Origin: Qipengyuania sp. S6317L1
GTDB lineage: Bacteria > Pseudomonadota > Alphaproteobacteria > Sphingomonadales > Sphingomonadaceae
Direction of reading: 5' to 3'
NCBI RefSeq assembly: GCF_023015615.1
Contig: NZ_JALKAJ010000003.1
Coordinates: 266,949-330,948 of the forward strand
DNA length: 64,000 bases
Shown here piece after piece: positions 25,642 through 35,046 of this stretch. The first letter of the stretch is position 1. Each line of letters starts with the position of its first letter. Made by a program: the position numbers and the translations under genes. Below the pieces are notes generated by a model. The model saw only the letters and a program-made list of their open reading frames with translations. It did no database searches and was not told where the DNA came from.

Positions 25642-27575
25642 TACTTGGTCAACCTCAGGTCTGCGATCTTCTCAGCGATCTCGCGGAACTTGGCGTCAAG
25701 CTCGTCACCATCGGCAGCGCGCATGGCGCGGCCCGGCGTCGCACAATCGATCAGGTTTTGCGAAAGCGCCGTGCCAAAGGCGACCACCCACAGGGTGATG
25801 TTCTTGTTGCGCACTGCGCGGCAGGCGGCCTGGAAGCGTTCTGCGTGAATGGCGGTGTTGTCGTCTTGGTCGCCATCGTCGGTGACGCGGCGGTCCCACC
25901 ACTCGTAGCCATAGGGCGAATACACGCGATTGTTTCCGAACATCACGCCGTCGGTCATGAAGACGATGTGGCGCGAGATGGACTGACCGTTTGCACCGGT
26001 CTGGTTGCGCGAGGAGAAGATGCCATCTGGCGAAATCATGCGGCCACCCCACACCATTCCAATGTCGTGGTAGGTCGCGCCGTCGGCGACAAAGCCCTCG
26101 CTCGCTTTCAGGTAGTCTACAAGTTCGGTCCGATCAGGCATCTTGTCCAATTGACGCACTGGCTTGGGGCAAGTCGTCCAGATCGGCTGCTTGTCCTCTT
26201 CGGAGCGCATGTTGCCGTAAATGTAGTTTGACTCGCTGTAACGGTTGCTTCCGTCGGTATAGCGAGGGCGAACCAGTGTGGGCAGCATGGGCGCCCAACG
26301 TTCGGCTTCCGAACTTGGCACAAGGTCAATGTCGATATCGTATGCGCCTGCTGGAACCGGGTTCCAGACGCTCGTGTTCACCGTTTGCGCTTCTTCGATA
26401 CAACCATTCCAGTTGTGCCGTTCAATCTCCATGTCATCGCCCGTATCGGCATCAAGATAGCCGTTCGAAATGACATTTCCGACGTTATAGGAAACGGGCT
26501 TGTATTCCCAATCCCACTCATATGGGGCATCTTCGATGATCGTGATTGTCGACCAGGCGTCGTAAGACTGGCGGTTGAAATACAGCCGGCATTCGCGGTT
26601 GGTTGATGAAGTCGAACCAAACCACGTCCCGCTTGCAAAATTGAGGTTCAGGTACTTGGCGAAGCCTTCGTAAACCGAAACTGTCCGTGATCCGTTGGTT
26701 TCTTGCGAAACGAGGGTCAACCCTTCTGGATCGTGCGAGATGTATTCGTTGTTGCCCGGTTCGTTGGTGAAGGCAATATCCACACAATCGTTATAGGTCG
26801 CGAGCACTTCGCTGTAGTATTGCTGGTTCGGCAGGTTCTGGAAATTTGTCGCATCACCTGTGCGCACAACGTCGATACTTTCGGTAGTTGGCGTACCAGA
26901 AGTGCGAATTGTCTCGCGCGATTGATAGGTATGGTTGGTTTTCATCCAGCCAGCTTGCAGAAGGTGACCGACATTCACCTGCGAGGAATAGGGGACAATG
27001 CCGTAGCGCACCTGCGCAGCATCGGATGTAGCCTCTTCGATCACGTCATAGAATGACATGGTCGCATCGCGCAGATCCTGGATAGGCTGACCGTCCATTG
27101 ACCCGGTGGTATCGAGTACGAGCACGATGTCGGTGTTCGCGATGTTGATATCGGCCTGACACTCTACCTCGACCGGGAAGGTTTTGTAACCGAACGCGCC
27201 CATGATCGATGCTGGAAGAGTGCCGGTCGCTGTTCCGTTCACTTCGCCATCGTCTGTCCCGACAAAATCGCGTTCAAGGTTTTCGAGCCCGAAGGTCCCT
27301 TCTTTGTAGTTGTTGTCAAAGAAGTTGAGGCCAACGGTTTTGTGCTCGTTGGTAAAATCGTTGTCATCCATGGCGCGCCGCGCGGCAAGAGCGCCTGCAT
27401 CGCACGCTGCCTGGAGGCGCGATTCCGTCATGTAATAGCGGCTCGCATCGACGCCGCCTCCGACCATCGCCATTAGCGGCAGCATTGCTGCAGCAGAGAT
27501 AGCGAGCGTGTTCGCGGTCGTGTCGTGCGCGATGCGCTGGAGAAACGTGCCAGTCGGTATCAGCGATTTACCCAT
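25641..27575 (-). CDS. TadG-like protein with von Willebrand factor A domain
   Basis: 644 aa. An N-terminal helix ANTLAISAAAMLPLMAMVGGGVDASRYY (about residues 21-48) is the Tad-like anchor. A VWA domain follows with the metal site DTTGSMDG (Asp155 to Ser159) and SDAAQVRYGIVPYSSQVNVG; a large insertion precedes the C-terminal part of the domain (HIVFMTDGVM, LWVVAFG). It probably acts at the cell surface with the Tad/Flp pilus. It is the first gene of the three-gene set. Tad genes are often CtrA controlled; a GTTAAC core lies upstream. Confidence 0.85.
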   Translation of the reverse strand: MGKSLIPTGTFLQRIAHDTTANTLAISAAAMLPLMAMVGGGVDASRYYMTESRLQAACDAGALAARRAMDDNDFTNEHKTVGLNFFDNNYKEGTFGLENLERDFVGTDDGEVNGTATGTLPASIMGAFGYKTFPVEVECQADINIANTDIVLVLDTTGSMDGQPIQDLRDATMSFYDVIEEATSDAAQVRYGIVPYSSQVNVGHLLQAGWMKTNHTYQSRETIRTSGTPTTESIDVVRTGDATNFQNLPNQQYYSEVLATYNDCVDIAFTNEPGNNEYISHDPEGLTLVSQETNGSRTVSVYEGFAKYLNLNFASGTWFGSTSSTNRECRLYFNRQSYDAWSTITIIEDAPYEWDWEYKPVSYNVGNVISNGYLDADTGDDMEIERHNWNGCIEEAQTVNTSVWNPVPAGAYDIDIDLVPSSEAERWAPMLPTLVRPRYTDGSNRYSESNYIYGNMRSEEDKQPIWTTCPKPVRQLDKMPDRTELVDYLKASEGFVADGATYHDIGMVWGGRMISPDGIFSSRNQTGANGQSISRHIVFMTDGVMFGNNRVYSPYGYEWWDRRVTDDGDQDDNTAIHAERFQAACRAVRNKNITLWVVAFGTALSQNLIDCATPGRAMRAADGDELDAKFREIAEKIADLRLTK

Positions 27576-27673
27576 GGTACTTTGTCCTCAAGGTTGTCTT
27601 TCACGTGCAATCCGCACGCAATTTAAGCTATTGGACACAGGTATAACCCACCGCGGGTAAGCGGATTCCAAAG

Positions 27674-27692
27674 CTTTCTGGTTAACAGAAAG
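27674..27692. repeat. CTTTCTG/CAGAAAG inverted repeat with a GTTAA centre
   Basis: A perfect 7-bp inverted repeat separated by GTTAA, about 100 bp upstream of the tadG start in the divergent region. On the minus strand it contains TTAACC, a CtrA half-site-like string. Operator function is a guess. Confidence 0.4.
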
Positions 27693-27790
27693 TTTCATTG
27701 CCCCCCTGCCTTTAACTTCAATTTCCAACCTCGACCTTTGCCAAGATCAGGTTGACAAATCGTCACCTCGCCGCCCTAGAAGCCTGCTTT

Positions 27791-28450
27791 ATGTCCCCTT
27801 CCTCTCAAGAAAACCTGCCTGCCGAGATCGATCTCGCACTTGCCCATGCGCAGCCGACGTATCGGGCTTCGTTAAGGATATTCTTTGAGCTTGATGCGCG
27901 TTTGGGCCGGATTGTCGGTGGGACAAATGAGGTGATGCTGGGTCAAATGCGGCTCGCGTGGTGGCGCGAAACGCTGGCGAAACCGATTGCCGAGCGCCCG
28001 AACGGAGACGTGGTACTGGATGCGATCGGGGTGCACTGGGCCGGTCGAGAGGTTGATCTGATCAAACTGGTGGATGGATGGGAAAGGCTGTTTGCCGAAC
28101 CACCCCTTGGCGAGGAGGATGCGATTGCATTTCTCATGGCGCGTCGCGACGTGCTGATGGCGGCCTATGGCAAATATGCCAGCAGCGACAACAAGCAGGA
28201 AAACTACGCCAAACCTGCCTGGTGGTGGGTCTGCGCAGACCTTGCTGCAAATGTCAGCGATGAGGACGAGAGGGCTATGTTTGTGGACTTTGGCCTGCGA
28301 TTTGATCCTATAATGGATCGCTTGTCCAAACCTGACAAAGGGCTCCATCTTCTCGGAGCATTGGCACACCGCGCACTCAAACGGGGTGGGCGACCCTTAA
28401 TGGAAGGGCGGGGCGCTTCGCTCGCGGCACTCAGAGCGACTATCTTCTAG
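27791..28450 (+). CDS. Squalene/phytoene synthase-like protein (NDUFAF6-like)
   Basis: 219 aa. LGQMRLAWWRETL is the signature of the trans-isoprenyl synthase fold as found in NDUFAF6-like proteins. The canonical catalytic DxxxD pair is not seen: the first position reads FELDARLG and the second region has ADLAANVSDEDE. It is shorter than true synthases (about 280-350 aa). A role other than prenyl condensation, such as respiratory complex I assembly seen for NDUFAF6, is possible but unproven. ATG 27791 is chosen; a TTG at 27752 is in frame. Confidence 0.72.
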   Translation: MSPSSQENLPAEIDLALAHAQPTYRASLRIFFELDARLGRIVGGTNEVMLGQMRLAWWRETLAKPIAERPNGDVVLDAIGVHWAGREVDLIKLVDGWERLFAEPPLGEEDAIAFLMARRDVLMAAYGKYASSDNKQENYAKPAWWWVCADLAANVSDEDERAMFVDFGLRFDPIMDRLSKPDKGLHLLGALAHRALKRGGRPLMEGRGASLAALRATIF

Positions 28451-28498
28451 CGAAAAGACAAGGTATTATCCCATCGAGATCCAGTAAAGGAGATCGGT

Positions 28499-28963
28499 AT
28501 GCGTCAAACAGTGCTTGGAGTGTTCTTGGGCCTCATCTTTGCTGGTGTTGGCGTGTTCTGGTGGCAAGGCCGTGCGCAGGTCGAAGAATTGGCCCCGCCG
28601 CCGCCAGAACCTGAAGAGAGTGCTGAAGTCGATCCCGATAGTCTTCCCGAGACAGATCCCGGTGACATGGTTGGTCCTGCGCCTCCAGAAGCGTCCGAGC
28701 TCACCCGCGAAGAACGCCGCTTTTTTCGCTATGATCGCAATCGCGACCGCAAAATCACCCGCAACGAAATGCTTTCGACACGGGCCAACGCTTTCCGAAA
28801 ACTCGATAAGGACGGCAACAATCTGCTGACCTTTGAAGAATGGGCGGTGCGCACTTCTGATCGCTTCGCCGAAATGGACGAAGACGGAAATGCAGAATTG
28901 ACGCAGGCAGAATTTGCAACCTCAGCGCCAAAGCGCACACGCAAACCTGCGTGCCGGTGCTAG
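28499..28963 (+). CDS. EF-hand domain envelope protein
   Basis: 154 aa. An N-terminal membrane helix (about residues 5-22) is followed by a Pro/Glu-rich stretch and three EF-hand-like loops: [24 protein letters not shown] and [12 protein letters not shown]. The last two keep the D-x-D-x-N and Glu-12 pattern. A calcium-binding periplasmic role is likely. AAAGGAG precedes the ATG. The stop overlaps the stop of trmFO, which reads the other way. Confidence 0.83.
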   Translation: MRQTVLGVFLGLIFAGVGVFWWQGRAQVEELAPPPPEPEESAEVDPDSLPETDPGDMVGPAPPEASELTREERRFFRYDRNRDRKITRNEMLSTRANAFRKLDKDGNNLLTFEEWAVRTSDRFAEMDEDGNAELTQAEFATSAPKRTRKPACRC

Positions 28964-30345
28964 GCAGGTTCGACCTGGCGCGTTTCGGTAATCCACTGCG
29001 CGAGGTCAGCTTTGGCGCGGGAAGTGTACGCTTCCTTGCGTTGCTTCTTTTTCACCTCGTGAAGCGGCGGGAAGAGGCCGAAGTTCACATTCATTGGCTG
29101 GAAGGTTGCAGCATCGGCATCGCCGGTTATGTGGCTCAAAAGCGCACCCATCGCGGTGGAAGGGGGAAGAGGTTTCCACTCTTCACCAGCAAGTTCGCAC
29201 GCGGTCATCATGCCAGCGACAAGGCCGATTGCAGAGCTTTCGACATAGCCCTCGCATCCTGTTACCTGTCCGGCGAACCGGATGTGAGGGGCCGCTTTCA
29301 AGCGTAGCTGCCGATCGAGAACTTCTGGCGAATTCAGAAAGGTGTTGCGGTGGAGACCGCCCAGCCGCGCGAATTCGGCATTCTCAAGACCGGGGATGGT
29401 CCGGAAAAGCTCCACCTGAGCGCCGTATTTGAGCTTGGTCTGGAAACCGACCATATTCCACAGCGTGCCAAGCTTGTTGTCCTGACGAAGCTGCACCACT
29501 GCGTAGGGCCAGCGCCCCTGCGGATGTTCTTCGGTGCGGTCGAAGGGATTGTCGAGCCCCACGCCTTTCATCGGACCATATCGAAGCGTCTCAATCCCGC
29601 GCTCGGCCATCACTTCGATCGGCATGCAGCCGTCGAAATAAGGCGTGTCCTTTTCCCAATCCTTGAATTCGCCCTTGTCGCCTTCGATGAGGCCGCGCAC
29701 GAAACTTTCGTACTGCTCTTTGGTCATCGGACAATTGATGTAATCGCCATCCTCGTTGGACGCTTCGGTGGTCTTGTTCCAGCGCGACTGTATCCAGCAC
29801 TTCGACATATCAATGCTGTCGCGATGGACGATGGGAGCGATCGCATCGAAAAAGGCGAGCCGTTCCTGACCCGTCGTCCCGATAATGCTTTCGGCCAAAG
29901 ATTGCGCGGTAAGCGGACCGGTCGCGACTATGGTAAGGCCCGCCTCGGGAAGCTGGTCCACCCGCTCGCGCACGACCTCGACATTGGGGTGTTCTTTGAG
30001 CGCCTTTTCAACCTCAGAGGAAAACACATCGCGGTCGACCGCCATGGCGCTCCCAGCAGGCACACGGGCCACTTCGCCTGCGCGCATGACAATGGAATCG
30101 AGTTCGCGCATTTCGTGGTGAAGCAGTCCCACGGCGTTTTTGGTGTCATCGTCAGAACGAAAGCTGTTCGAACACACAAGCTCAGCAAGACCGTCGGTCT
30201 GGTGCGCAGGCGTCATTTCGCCCGAACCGCGCATCTCGGACAGTCGCACTTTGACACCGCGATTGGCGAGCTGCCACGCCGCTTCAGAGCCGGCGAGGCC
30301 GCCACCGATAATGTGGACATCGTGGGTAGTTTGGGTTGTTTTCAT
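28960..30345 (-). CDS. trmFO: tRNA (uracil-54-C5)-methyltransferase, folate- and FAD-dependent
   Basis: 461 aa; makes ribothymidine at tRNA position 54 using methylene-tetrahydrofolate and FADH2. The FAD-binding motif [16 protein letters not shown] opens the protein, with SEMRG and [12 protein letters not shown] characteristic of TrmFO; the C-terminal part contains [13 protein letters not shown] and [12 protein letters not shown]. GidA is longer and differs at these points. The gene overlaps the EF-hand gene end-to-end by 4 bases. Confidence 0.95.
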   Translation of the reverse strand: MKTTQTTHDVHIIGGGLAGSEAAWQLANRGVKVRLSEMRGSGEMTPAHQTDGLAELVCSNSFRSDDDTKNAVGLLHHEMRELDSIVMRAGEVARVPAGSAMAVDRDVFSSEVEKALKEHPNVEVVRERVDQLPEAGLTIVATGPLTAQSLAESIIGTTGQERLAFFDAIAPIVHRDSIDMSKCWIQSRWNKTTEASNEDGDYINCPMTKEQYESFVRGLIEGDKGEFKDWEKDTPYFDGCMPIEVMAERGIETLRYGPMKGVGLDNPFDRTEEHPQGRWPYAVVQLRQDNKLGTLWNMVGFQTKLKYGAQVELFRTIPGLENAEFARLGGLHRNTFLNSPEVLDRQLRLKAAPHIRFAGQVTGCEGYVESSAIGLVAGMMTACELAGEEWKPLPPSTAMGALLSHITGDADAATFQPMNVNFGLFPPLHEVKKKQRKEAYTSRAKADLAQWITETRQVEPA

Positions 30346-30407
30346 GGCTCGCGAAGTAGCCCCGTGCTACCGCACCTTCAAGCCAAGAAGAGGAATTGAG
30401 AGCCAAA

Positions 30408-31058
30408 ATGCCAAGACGCGCGCTTGTTGACCACCGGCCATGGCTGCTTGCTGGCGTTATCGCGGCGGTCGCTTATTATTTTCTCCAAGGCTCAATCAAG
30501 GTCGAACCGATTGAGATTGCCATCAAAGGGATGGGGGTCGGGTTTCTGGCAATTTATGCGCTGCGCCGTGCGCCTGGCGTGGATGGCACCATTCTTACGA
30601 TAGCGCTCGCACTCTCTGCCCTGGCGGACATGGCGTTGGAATTATGGTTCGAGGCGGGCGGGGCGCTCTTTGCAGTCTCGCATGTGGCAGCAATCGTCCT
30701 CTACATGCGCAATCGCCGGAATGGAGCGAGTTTGAGCCAGCGCTTGTTGGGCCTTGCACTCCTCGTCATGGTGCCAGCCTTTTCCTATGTGCTTTCGAAT
30801 GACCCTTTGATCGGCGTCTATGCCATCACACTGGGCGCTATGGCGGCAACTGCGTGGACCAGCCGTTTTCCCCGCTACCGGGTGGGGATCGGCGCGCTGT
30901 TGTTTGTGGTTAGCGATTGGCTGATCTTCAGCCGCATGGGGCCATTCGATCTTGGCGACTTGCCAGATCTGCTCGTCTGGCCGCTGTATTTTGCAGGGCA
31001 GCTCATGATTGCAACGGGCGTGGTTCAGTCGCTGCGCGGGGAAACGCCAGTTCGTTAG
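30408..31058 (+). CDS. YhhN-family membrane protein (lysoplasmalogenase-like)
   Basis: 216 aa with about eight membrane helices. The central GADLALS-type motif of YhhN proteins is represented by ALSALADMALELW and the C-terminal VVSDWLIF block. Some family members hydrolyse lysoplasmalogens, but activity in bacteria is rarely shown. The ATG at 30408 is used; an in-frame TTG at 30396 also lies near a GAGG. The gene ends overlapping the dioxygenase gene tail by 4 bases. Confidence 0.8.
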   Translation: MPRRALVDHRPWLLAGVIAAVAYYFLQGSIKVEPIEIAIKGMGVGFLAIYALRRAPGVDGTILTIALALSALADMALELWFEAGGALFAVSHVAAIVLYMRNRRNGASLSQRLLGLALLVMVPAFSYVLSNDPLIGVYAITLGAMAATAWTSRFPRYRVGIGALLFVVSDWLIFSRMGPFDLGDLPDLLVWPLYFAGQLMIATGVVQSLRGETPVR

Positions 31059-31882
31059 GCCGCAATTGTGGTGCGATGAAGCTCGCGCCGATAGCCTTCG
31101 TAACCGCCAGTCGCCTTGTGATTGAGGCAGCGGTTGTCCCACATGACCAGCATGTCAGGCTCCCATTTGTGGCGGTAATGGAAACACTCCTGCTCGCACC
31201 ATTGATGCAGGTCTATGAGAAGCGTCATCGCGTCCTCATCGGAGTGACCCTCGAACCCGATTGTGTAACTGATTGAGAAGAAAAGAACCTCTTCGCCCGT
31301 TTCAGGATGCGGCTTGATCAGAGGATGGTTATGGGTTGCCAGAGCCGCTTCACCGGGCTTGATCGCCATGGAGCGGCCCTTGTCGTTGTCTCCATATAGG
31401 CCATCTGGTGCATAGCCGCGCCGTGCCGAATGGATTGCCCGGATTTGGCGTAGTTCGTCCTTGCGCTCCTCGGGCATGGCGGCAAAGGCCGCCCCTTGAT
31501 CACAAAACATCGTGTCGCCGCCAATCGGTGGGATTTCCACCGCCATCAGGCAGGTTGCTTTCGGCGGCTCTGGCATAAAGCTCCAATCGGAATGCCATTG
31601 TTCGGCAAACAGCGGTGAAGTTTCATCGGCCTCGCGCTGGATGGCAGCGATATTCTTGCGCCCCTCGATGGGATCGAAGAAGGGATCATCGCCGAATTCG
31701 CCGATAGCAAGACTGAAGCGCTCGAGCGCATCGTCGTCCATTTTCTGTCCAGCAAAGGCGAGCACCTTATGCGCAAGCCATGCCTCGTGGATGTCCGCCA
31801 GGATCTCAGCCGACAATTCGCCAGCCAGATCAATCCCGTGCACCGTCGCACCGCAAGCTTGGCCCGATGGTTCGATTTTCAT
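31055..31882 (-). CDS. TauD/TfdA-family Fe(II)/2-oxoglutarate dioxygenase
   Basis: 275 aa; uses Fe(II), O2 and 2-oxoglutarate. The iron facial triad is visible as the HSD in EQWHSDWSFMPE and the distal His in the C-terminal RRELHRTT; Arg in RELHR or nearby would bind 2-oxoglutarate. Family members include taurine, alkylsulfate and 2,4-D dioxygenases. The substrate cannot be assigned. A hairpin covers its ribosome binding site. It lies downstream of gyrA on the same strand. Confidence 0.85.
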   Translation of the reverse strand: MKIEPSGQACGATVHGIDLAGELSAEILADIHEAWLAHKVLAFAGQKMDDDALERFSLAIGEFGDDPFFDPIEGRKNIAAIQREADETSPLFAEQWHSDWSFMPEPPKATCLMAVEIPPIGGDTMFCDQGAAFAAMPEERKDELRQIRAIHSARRGYAPDGLYGDNDKGRSMAIKPGEAALATHNHPLIKPHPETGEEVLFFSISYTIGFEGHSDEDAMTLLIDLHQWCEQECFHYRHKWEPDMLVMWDNRCLNHKATGGYEGYRRELHRTTIAA

Positions 31883-31887
31883 TCATC

Positions 31888-31916
31888 CTCTCCCCTGGCC
31901 AGAAGGCTAGGGAGAG
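31888..31916 (-). promoter_or_regulatory. Hairpin sequestering the dioxygenase ribosome site
   Basis: CTCTCCC (31888-31894) pairs with GGGAGAG (31910-31916), with a further imperfect GCC/GGC stem. The minus strand carries the gene's GGGGAGAGGA Shine-Dalgarno inside the stem. No U-tract follows, so translation control is more likely than termination. Confidence 0.45.
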
Positions 31917-31934
31917 GGAACCGGTAGCGCAAGA

Positions 31935-34712
31935 TCACTCTGGATCAGCAGGACCTTCGGGCGAGGTGACATCCCCGCCGCCGCGGCGATCGACCATTTC
32001 CTCGACGACTGCCTCTTCGCTCTCGTTCTCAGGCTCTTCGGTTTCGTCGATTTTGACGGCTGAGACGACATGCTCATTCTTGCCGACATTGAAAAGGCGG
32101 ACGCCAGCCGTATTGCGGCCCAGTACACGAAGGCTCTCAAGTCCGATGCGGATAAGCTTTGCCTGATCTGTGACAAGCATGAGCTGGTCGCCAGAGCCCA
32201 CAACAAAACTTGCCACTACAGGGCCGTTGCGCTCGATGTTGTCGATGTTGACAACGCCCTGACCGCCGCGCCCGGTCGTGCGATATTCGTAGGAACTCGA
32301 CACCTTGCCGTACCCATTGGCGCATACGGTGAGGATGAATTGCTCCTTGCCCTCGATCTCTTCGAAGCGTTCGGGCGACATATTCGGCTCGCCCTCGCGC
32401 TCGCCCTTGTAGGGTGCGAATTTGAGATACTGTTCGCGTTCATCAGGCGTGGTGCCGGTCGCGCTCAACGTCGACAGCGAGACGACTTCGGTGCCTTCGG
32501 GAAGCTTCATGCCGCGAACGCCGGTGGATGTGCGCGAAGTGAACTCGCGCACTTCTTCGGCGCCAAAGCGGATTGCCTTGCCGGCTTTCGAAGCGAGCAT
32601 GACGTCATCACCCGCCTCGACCAGGCGTACGCCGATCAGGCGATCATCGCTATCCTCGTCAAAGCGCATGGCGAACTTGCCGTTTGACGGGATATTGCTG
32701 AACGCATCCATCGAGTTGCGGCGCACATTGCCCTTGGCGGTGGCAAACACGACCGAGAGCGCGCCCCAGGTGTCCTCGTCTTCGGGAAGCGGCAGCACGG
32801 TCTGGATCGTCTCGCCATCGTCCAACGCGGGAAGCAGGTTGATGATCGGACGACCGCGCGTTGCCGGTCCTCCTTCGGGGAGCTTCCACACCTTGATGCG
32901 ATACACCTTGCCGGCGGTCGAGAAGAACAGCACCGGATTGTGCGTCGAGGTGACGAACATTTCGGCGATGGCATCTTCGTCCTTGGTCGACATGCCAGCG
33001 CGCCCCTTTCCGCCGCGATTTTGCGCGCGGAAGGTGCTCAAAGGCGTGCGCTTGATGTAGCCGTCGAGGGTGACGGTCACGACCATATCGTCGCGTTCGA
33101 TCAGGTCTTCATCATCAAGACCATCCCATGCCGGCGCAATCTCGGAAAGACGAGGCGTCGCATAGGTCGCGCGGATCTCCTCAAGCTCTTCGCGCATCAC
33201 AGCATAAAGCTTAACGCGGTCAGCAAGGATGGCGAGATACTCTTCGATCCGCTCTGCCAATTCGGCAAGTTCATCGCCAATCTCATCGCGGCCCAAAGCC
33301 GTAAGGCGGTGAAGGCGCAGATCAAGGATGGCTTTCACCTGGCGCACTGACAGGCGATAAGTGCCGCCTTCCTGATCGGCAGAAGGCTCAATCGCCTCAA
33401 CCAGACGGATGTATTGCGCGATGTCGCCAATTGGCCATTCCTTGGCGAGCAAACGCTCGCGCGCGGTTGCCGGGTTTGGCGCACCACGAATGATCGCGAC
33501 GATTTCATCAAGGTTGGAGACCGCAACCACGAGGCCGAGCAAAATGTGCGCGCGTTCACGGGCGCGGTTAAGCTCAAACTTGGTGCGGCGGGTGATGACC
33601 TCTTCACGAAAAGAAATGAAGGCTTGAATGAAGTCGCGCAACATCAGCGTTTCAGGACGCCCGCCGCGAATTGCCAGCATATTCGCCGGGAAAGAGGATT
33701 GCGCAGGTGTGTGACGCCAGATCTGGTTCAGAACAACCTCAGCGGTCGCATCGCGCTTGAGGTCGATGACCACGCGCACACCCGCTCGCGAACTTTCGTC
33801 GCGGATGTCGGCGATGCCTTCGATCCGTTTTTCCTTGGCGGCATCGGCGATCTTTTCGACCAGGCCCGCTTTACCGACTTGATAGGGAATTGAGGTGAAG
33901 ACAATGCTTTCGCGGTCGCCGCGCCGCGTCTCAATCTCATGGCGACAACGCATCAGGACCGAGCCACGACCTGTGGTGTAGGCAGCTTTCGCGCCGCTGG
34001 TCCCGAGGATCAACGGAGCGGTCGGGAAATCCGGTCCCGGAATATACTCGATCAGCTCTTCTGATGTGATTGCGGGTTTGTCCATGAAGGCCAGACAGCC
34101 GTCGATAACCTCGCCCAGATTGTGGGGCGGGACATTGGTCGCCATGCCCACGGCAATACCGCCCGCGCCATTGACCAGGAGGTTGGGGAAGCGGGCGGGA
34201 AGGACGGACGGCTCTTTCTTCCGGCCATCGTAGTTCGGCACGAAGTCGATCGTGTCCTTATCAAGGTCATCGAGCAGCGTATCAGTGACACGCGCAAGCC
34301 GCGCCTCGGTATAACGCATGGACGCAGGCGGATCAGGGTCCATCGATCCGAAATTGCCCTGACCATCGATCAGGGGGACGCGCATCGACCAATCCTGCGT
34401 CAAACGCGCCAGGGCATCGTAGATCGCGCTATCGCCGTGCGGGTGGAAATCACCCATCACGTCGCCCACAATCTTCGCGCTTTTTACGTAAGGTCGTCCG
34501 GCGACGAAGTTACCAAGCTTGGAGGCGTAAAGAATACGGCGGTGGACCGGTTTCAAGCCGTCGCGCACATCGGGGAGGGCACGGCTAACGATCACGCTCA
34601 TTGCGTAATCGAGATAGCTCGTTTTCATTTCATCGACGATGTCGATGCGGCCATATTCGCTTGGCTGCGGAGCCGATGCGGAAGGTTCGAGAATGTCGTT
34701 ATCGTCGCTCAA
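31935..34712 (-). CDS. gyrA: DNA gyrase subunit A
   Basis: 925 aa; with GyrB introduces negative supercoils. Catalytic Tyr134 lies in RYTEARL. The quinolone-determining region reads GDSAIYD with Ser95 and Asp99, which match the wild-type E. coli Ser83 and Asp87. The GyrA box is QNRGGKGRAG, one residue off the canonical QRRGGKGR. The C-terminal acidic tail is normal. The start is TTG at 34712 with only a weak AAAAGG upstream, so translation initiation may be limited. Confidence 0.96.
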   Translation of the reverse strand: MSDDNDILEPSASAPQPSEYGRIDIVDEMKTSYLDYAMSVIVSRALPDVRDGLKPVHRRILYASKLGNFVAGRPYVKSAKIVGDVMGDFHPHGDSAIYDALARLTQDWSMRVPLIDGQGNFGSMDPDPPASMRYTEARLARVTDTLLDDLDKDTIDFVPNYDGRKKEPSVLPARFPNLLVNGAGGIAVGMATNVPPHNLGEVIDGCLAFMDKPAITSEELIEYIPGPDFPTAPLILGTSGAKAAYTTGRGSVLMRCRHEIETRRGDRESIVFTSIPYQVGKAGLVEKIADAAKEKRIEGIADIRDESSRAGVRVVIDLKRDATAEVVLNQIWRHTPAQSSFPANMLAIRGGRPETLMLRDFIQAFISFREEVITRRTKFELNRARERAHILLGLVVAVSNLDEIVAIIRGAPNPATARERLLAKEWPIGDIAQYIRLVEAIEPSADQEGGTYRLSVRQVKAILDLRLHRLTALGRDEIGDELAELAERIEEYLAILADRVKLYAVMREELEEIRATYATPRLSEIAPAWDGLDDEDLIERDDMVVTVTLDGYIKRTPLSTFRAQNRGGKGRAGMSTKDEDAIAEMFVTSTHNPVLFFSTAGKVYRIKVWKLPEGGPATRGRPIINLLPALDDGETIQTVLPLPEDEDTWGALSVVFATAKGNVRRNSMDAFSNIPSNGKFAMRFDEDSDDRLIGVRLVEAGDDVMLASKAGKAIRFGAEEVREFTSRTSTGVRGMKLPEGTEVVSLSTLSATGTTPDEREQYLKFAPYKGEREGEPNMSPERFEEIEGKEQFILTVCANGYGKVSSSYEYRTTGRGGQGVVNIDNIERNGPVVASFVVGSGDQLMLVTDQAKLIRIGLESLRVLGRNTAGVRLFNVGKNEHVVSAVKIDETEEPENESEEAVVEEMVDRRGGGDVTSPEGPADPE

Positions 34713-35046
34713 GGAAAAGCCTTTTCGCTCGCTTCTATTTCTATGTCTGCAATGTAGGGTATCGTGCGAGCGAGTGCTACCGATAGGGGGGCAGATACCC
34801 GTTCATTCCGGGCTTTTTCCACACTTGGGACAGGCGTTGGACGCCACGCAGCGGATCACGAGGCTCTGCGAACAATAATTACACGCCGGGGAATGATATG
34901 TGCGCTCCATTCAATCCTCGTTCAGCACACTTCCTCTAGTACCAATTGCAATAGGAAACCGCCTCGTTCATTGAGCGGCCTAGAGATTCATCAATCAGCC
35001 GCGCCCCAACGGTCGGCTTTGAAAACTTTTGCTGGAGAGACCAACA
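34713..35046. other. Divergent intergenic region between gyrA and the helical-repeat gene
   Basis: 334 bp holding the gyrA promoter (minus) and the promoter of the secreted repeat protein (plus). A 7-bp inverted repeat GGGTATC/GATACCC lies at 34757-34763 and 34794-34800. CCGC/GCGG arms occur near 34962-34978. I see no credible gene and no clear -35/-10 pair. Confidence 0.4.

Noticed and set aside
34400..34460. Quinolone-resistance change in GyrA
   Set aside because: The region reads GDSAIYD, with Ser95 and Asp99 matching the sensitive E. coli residues.
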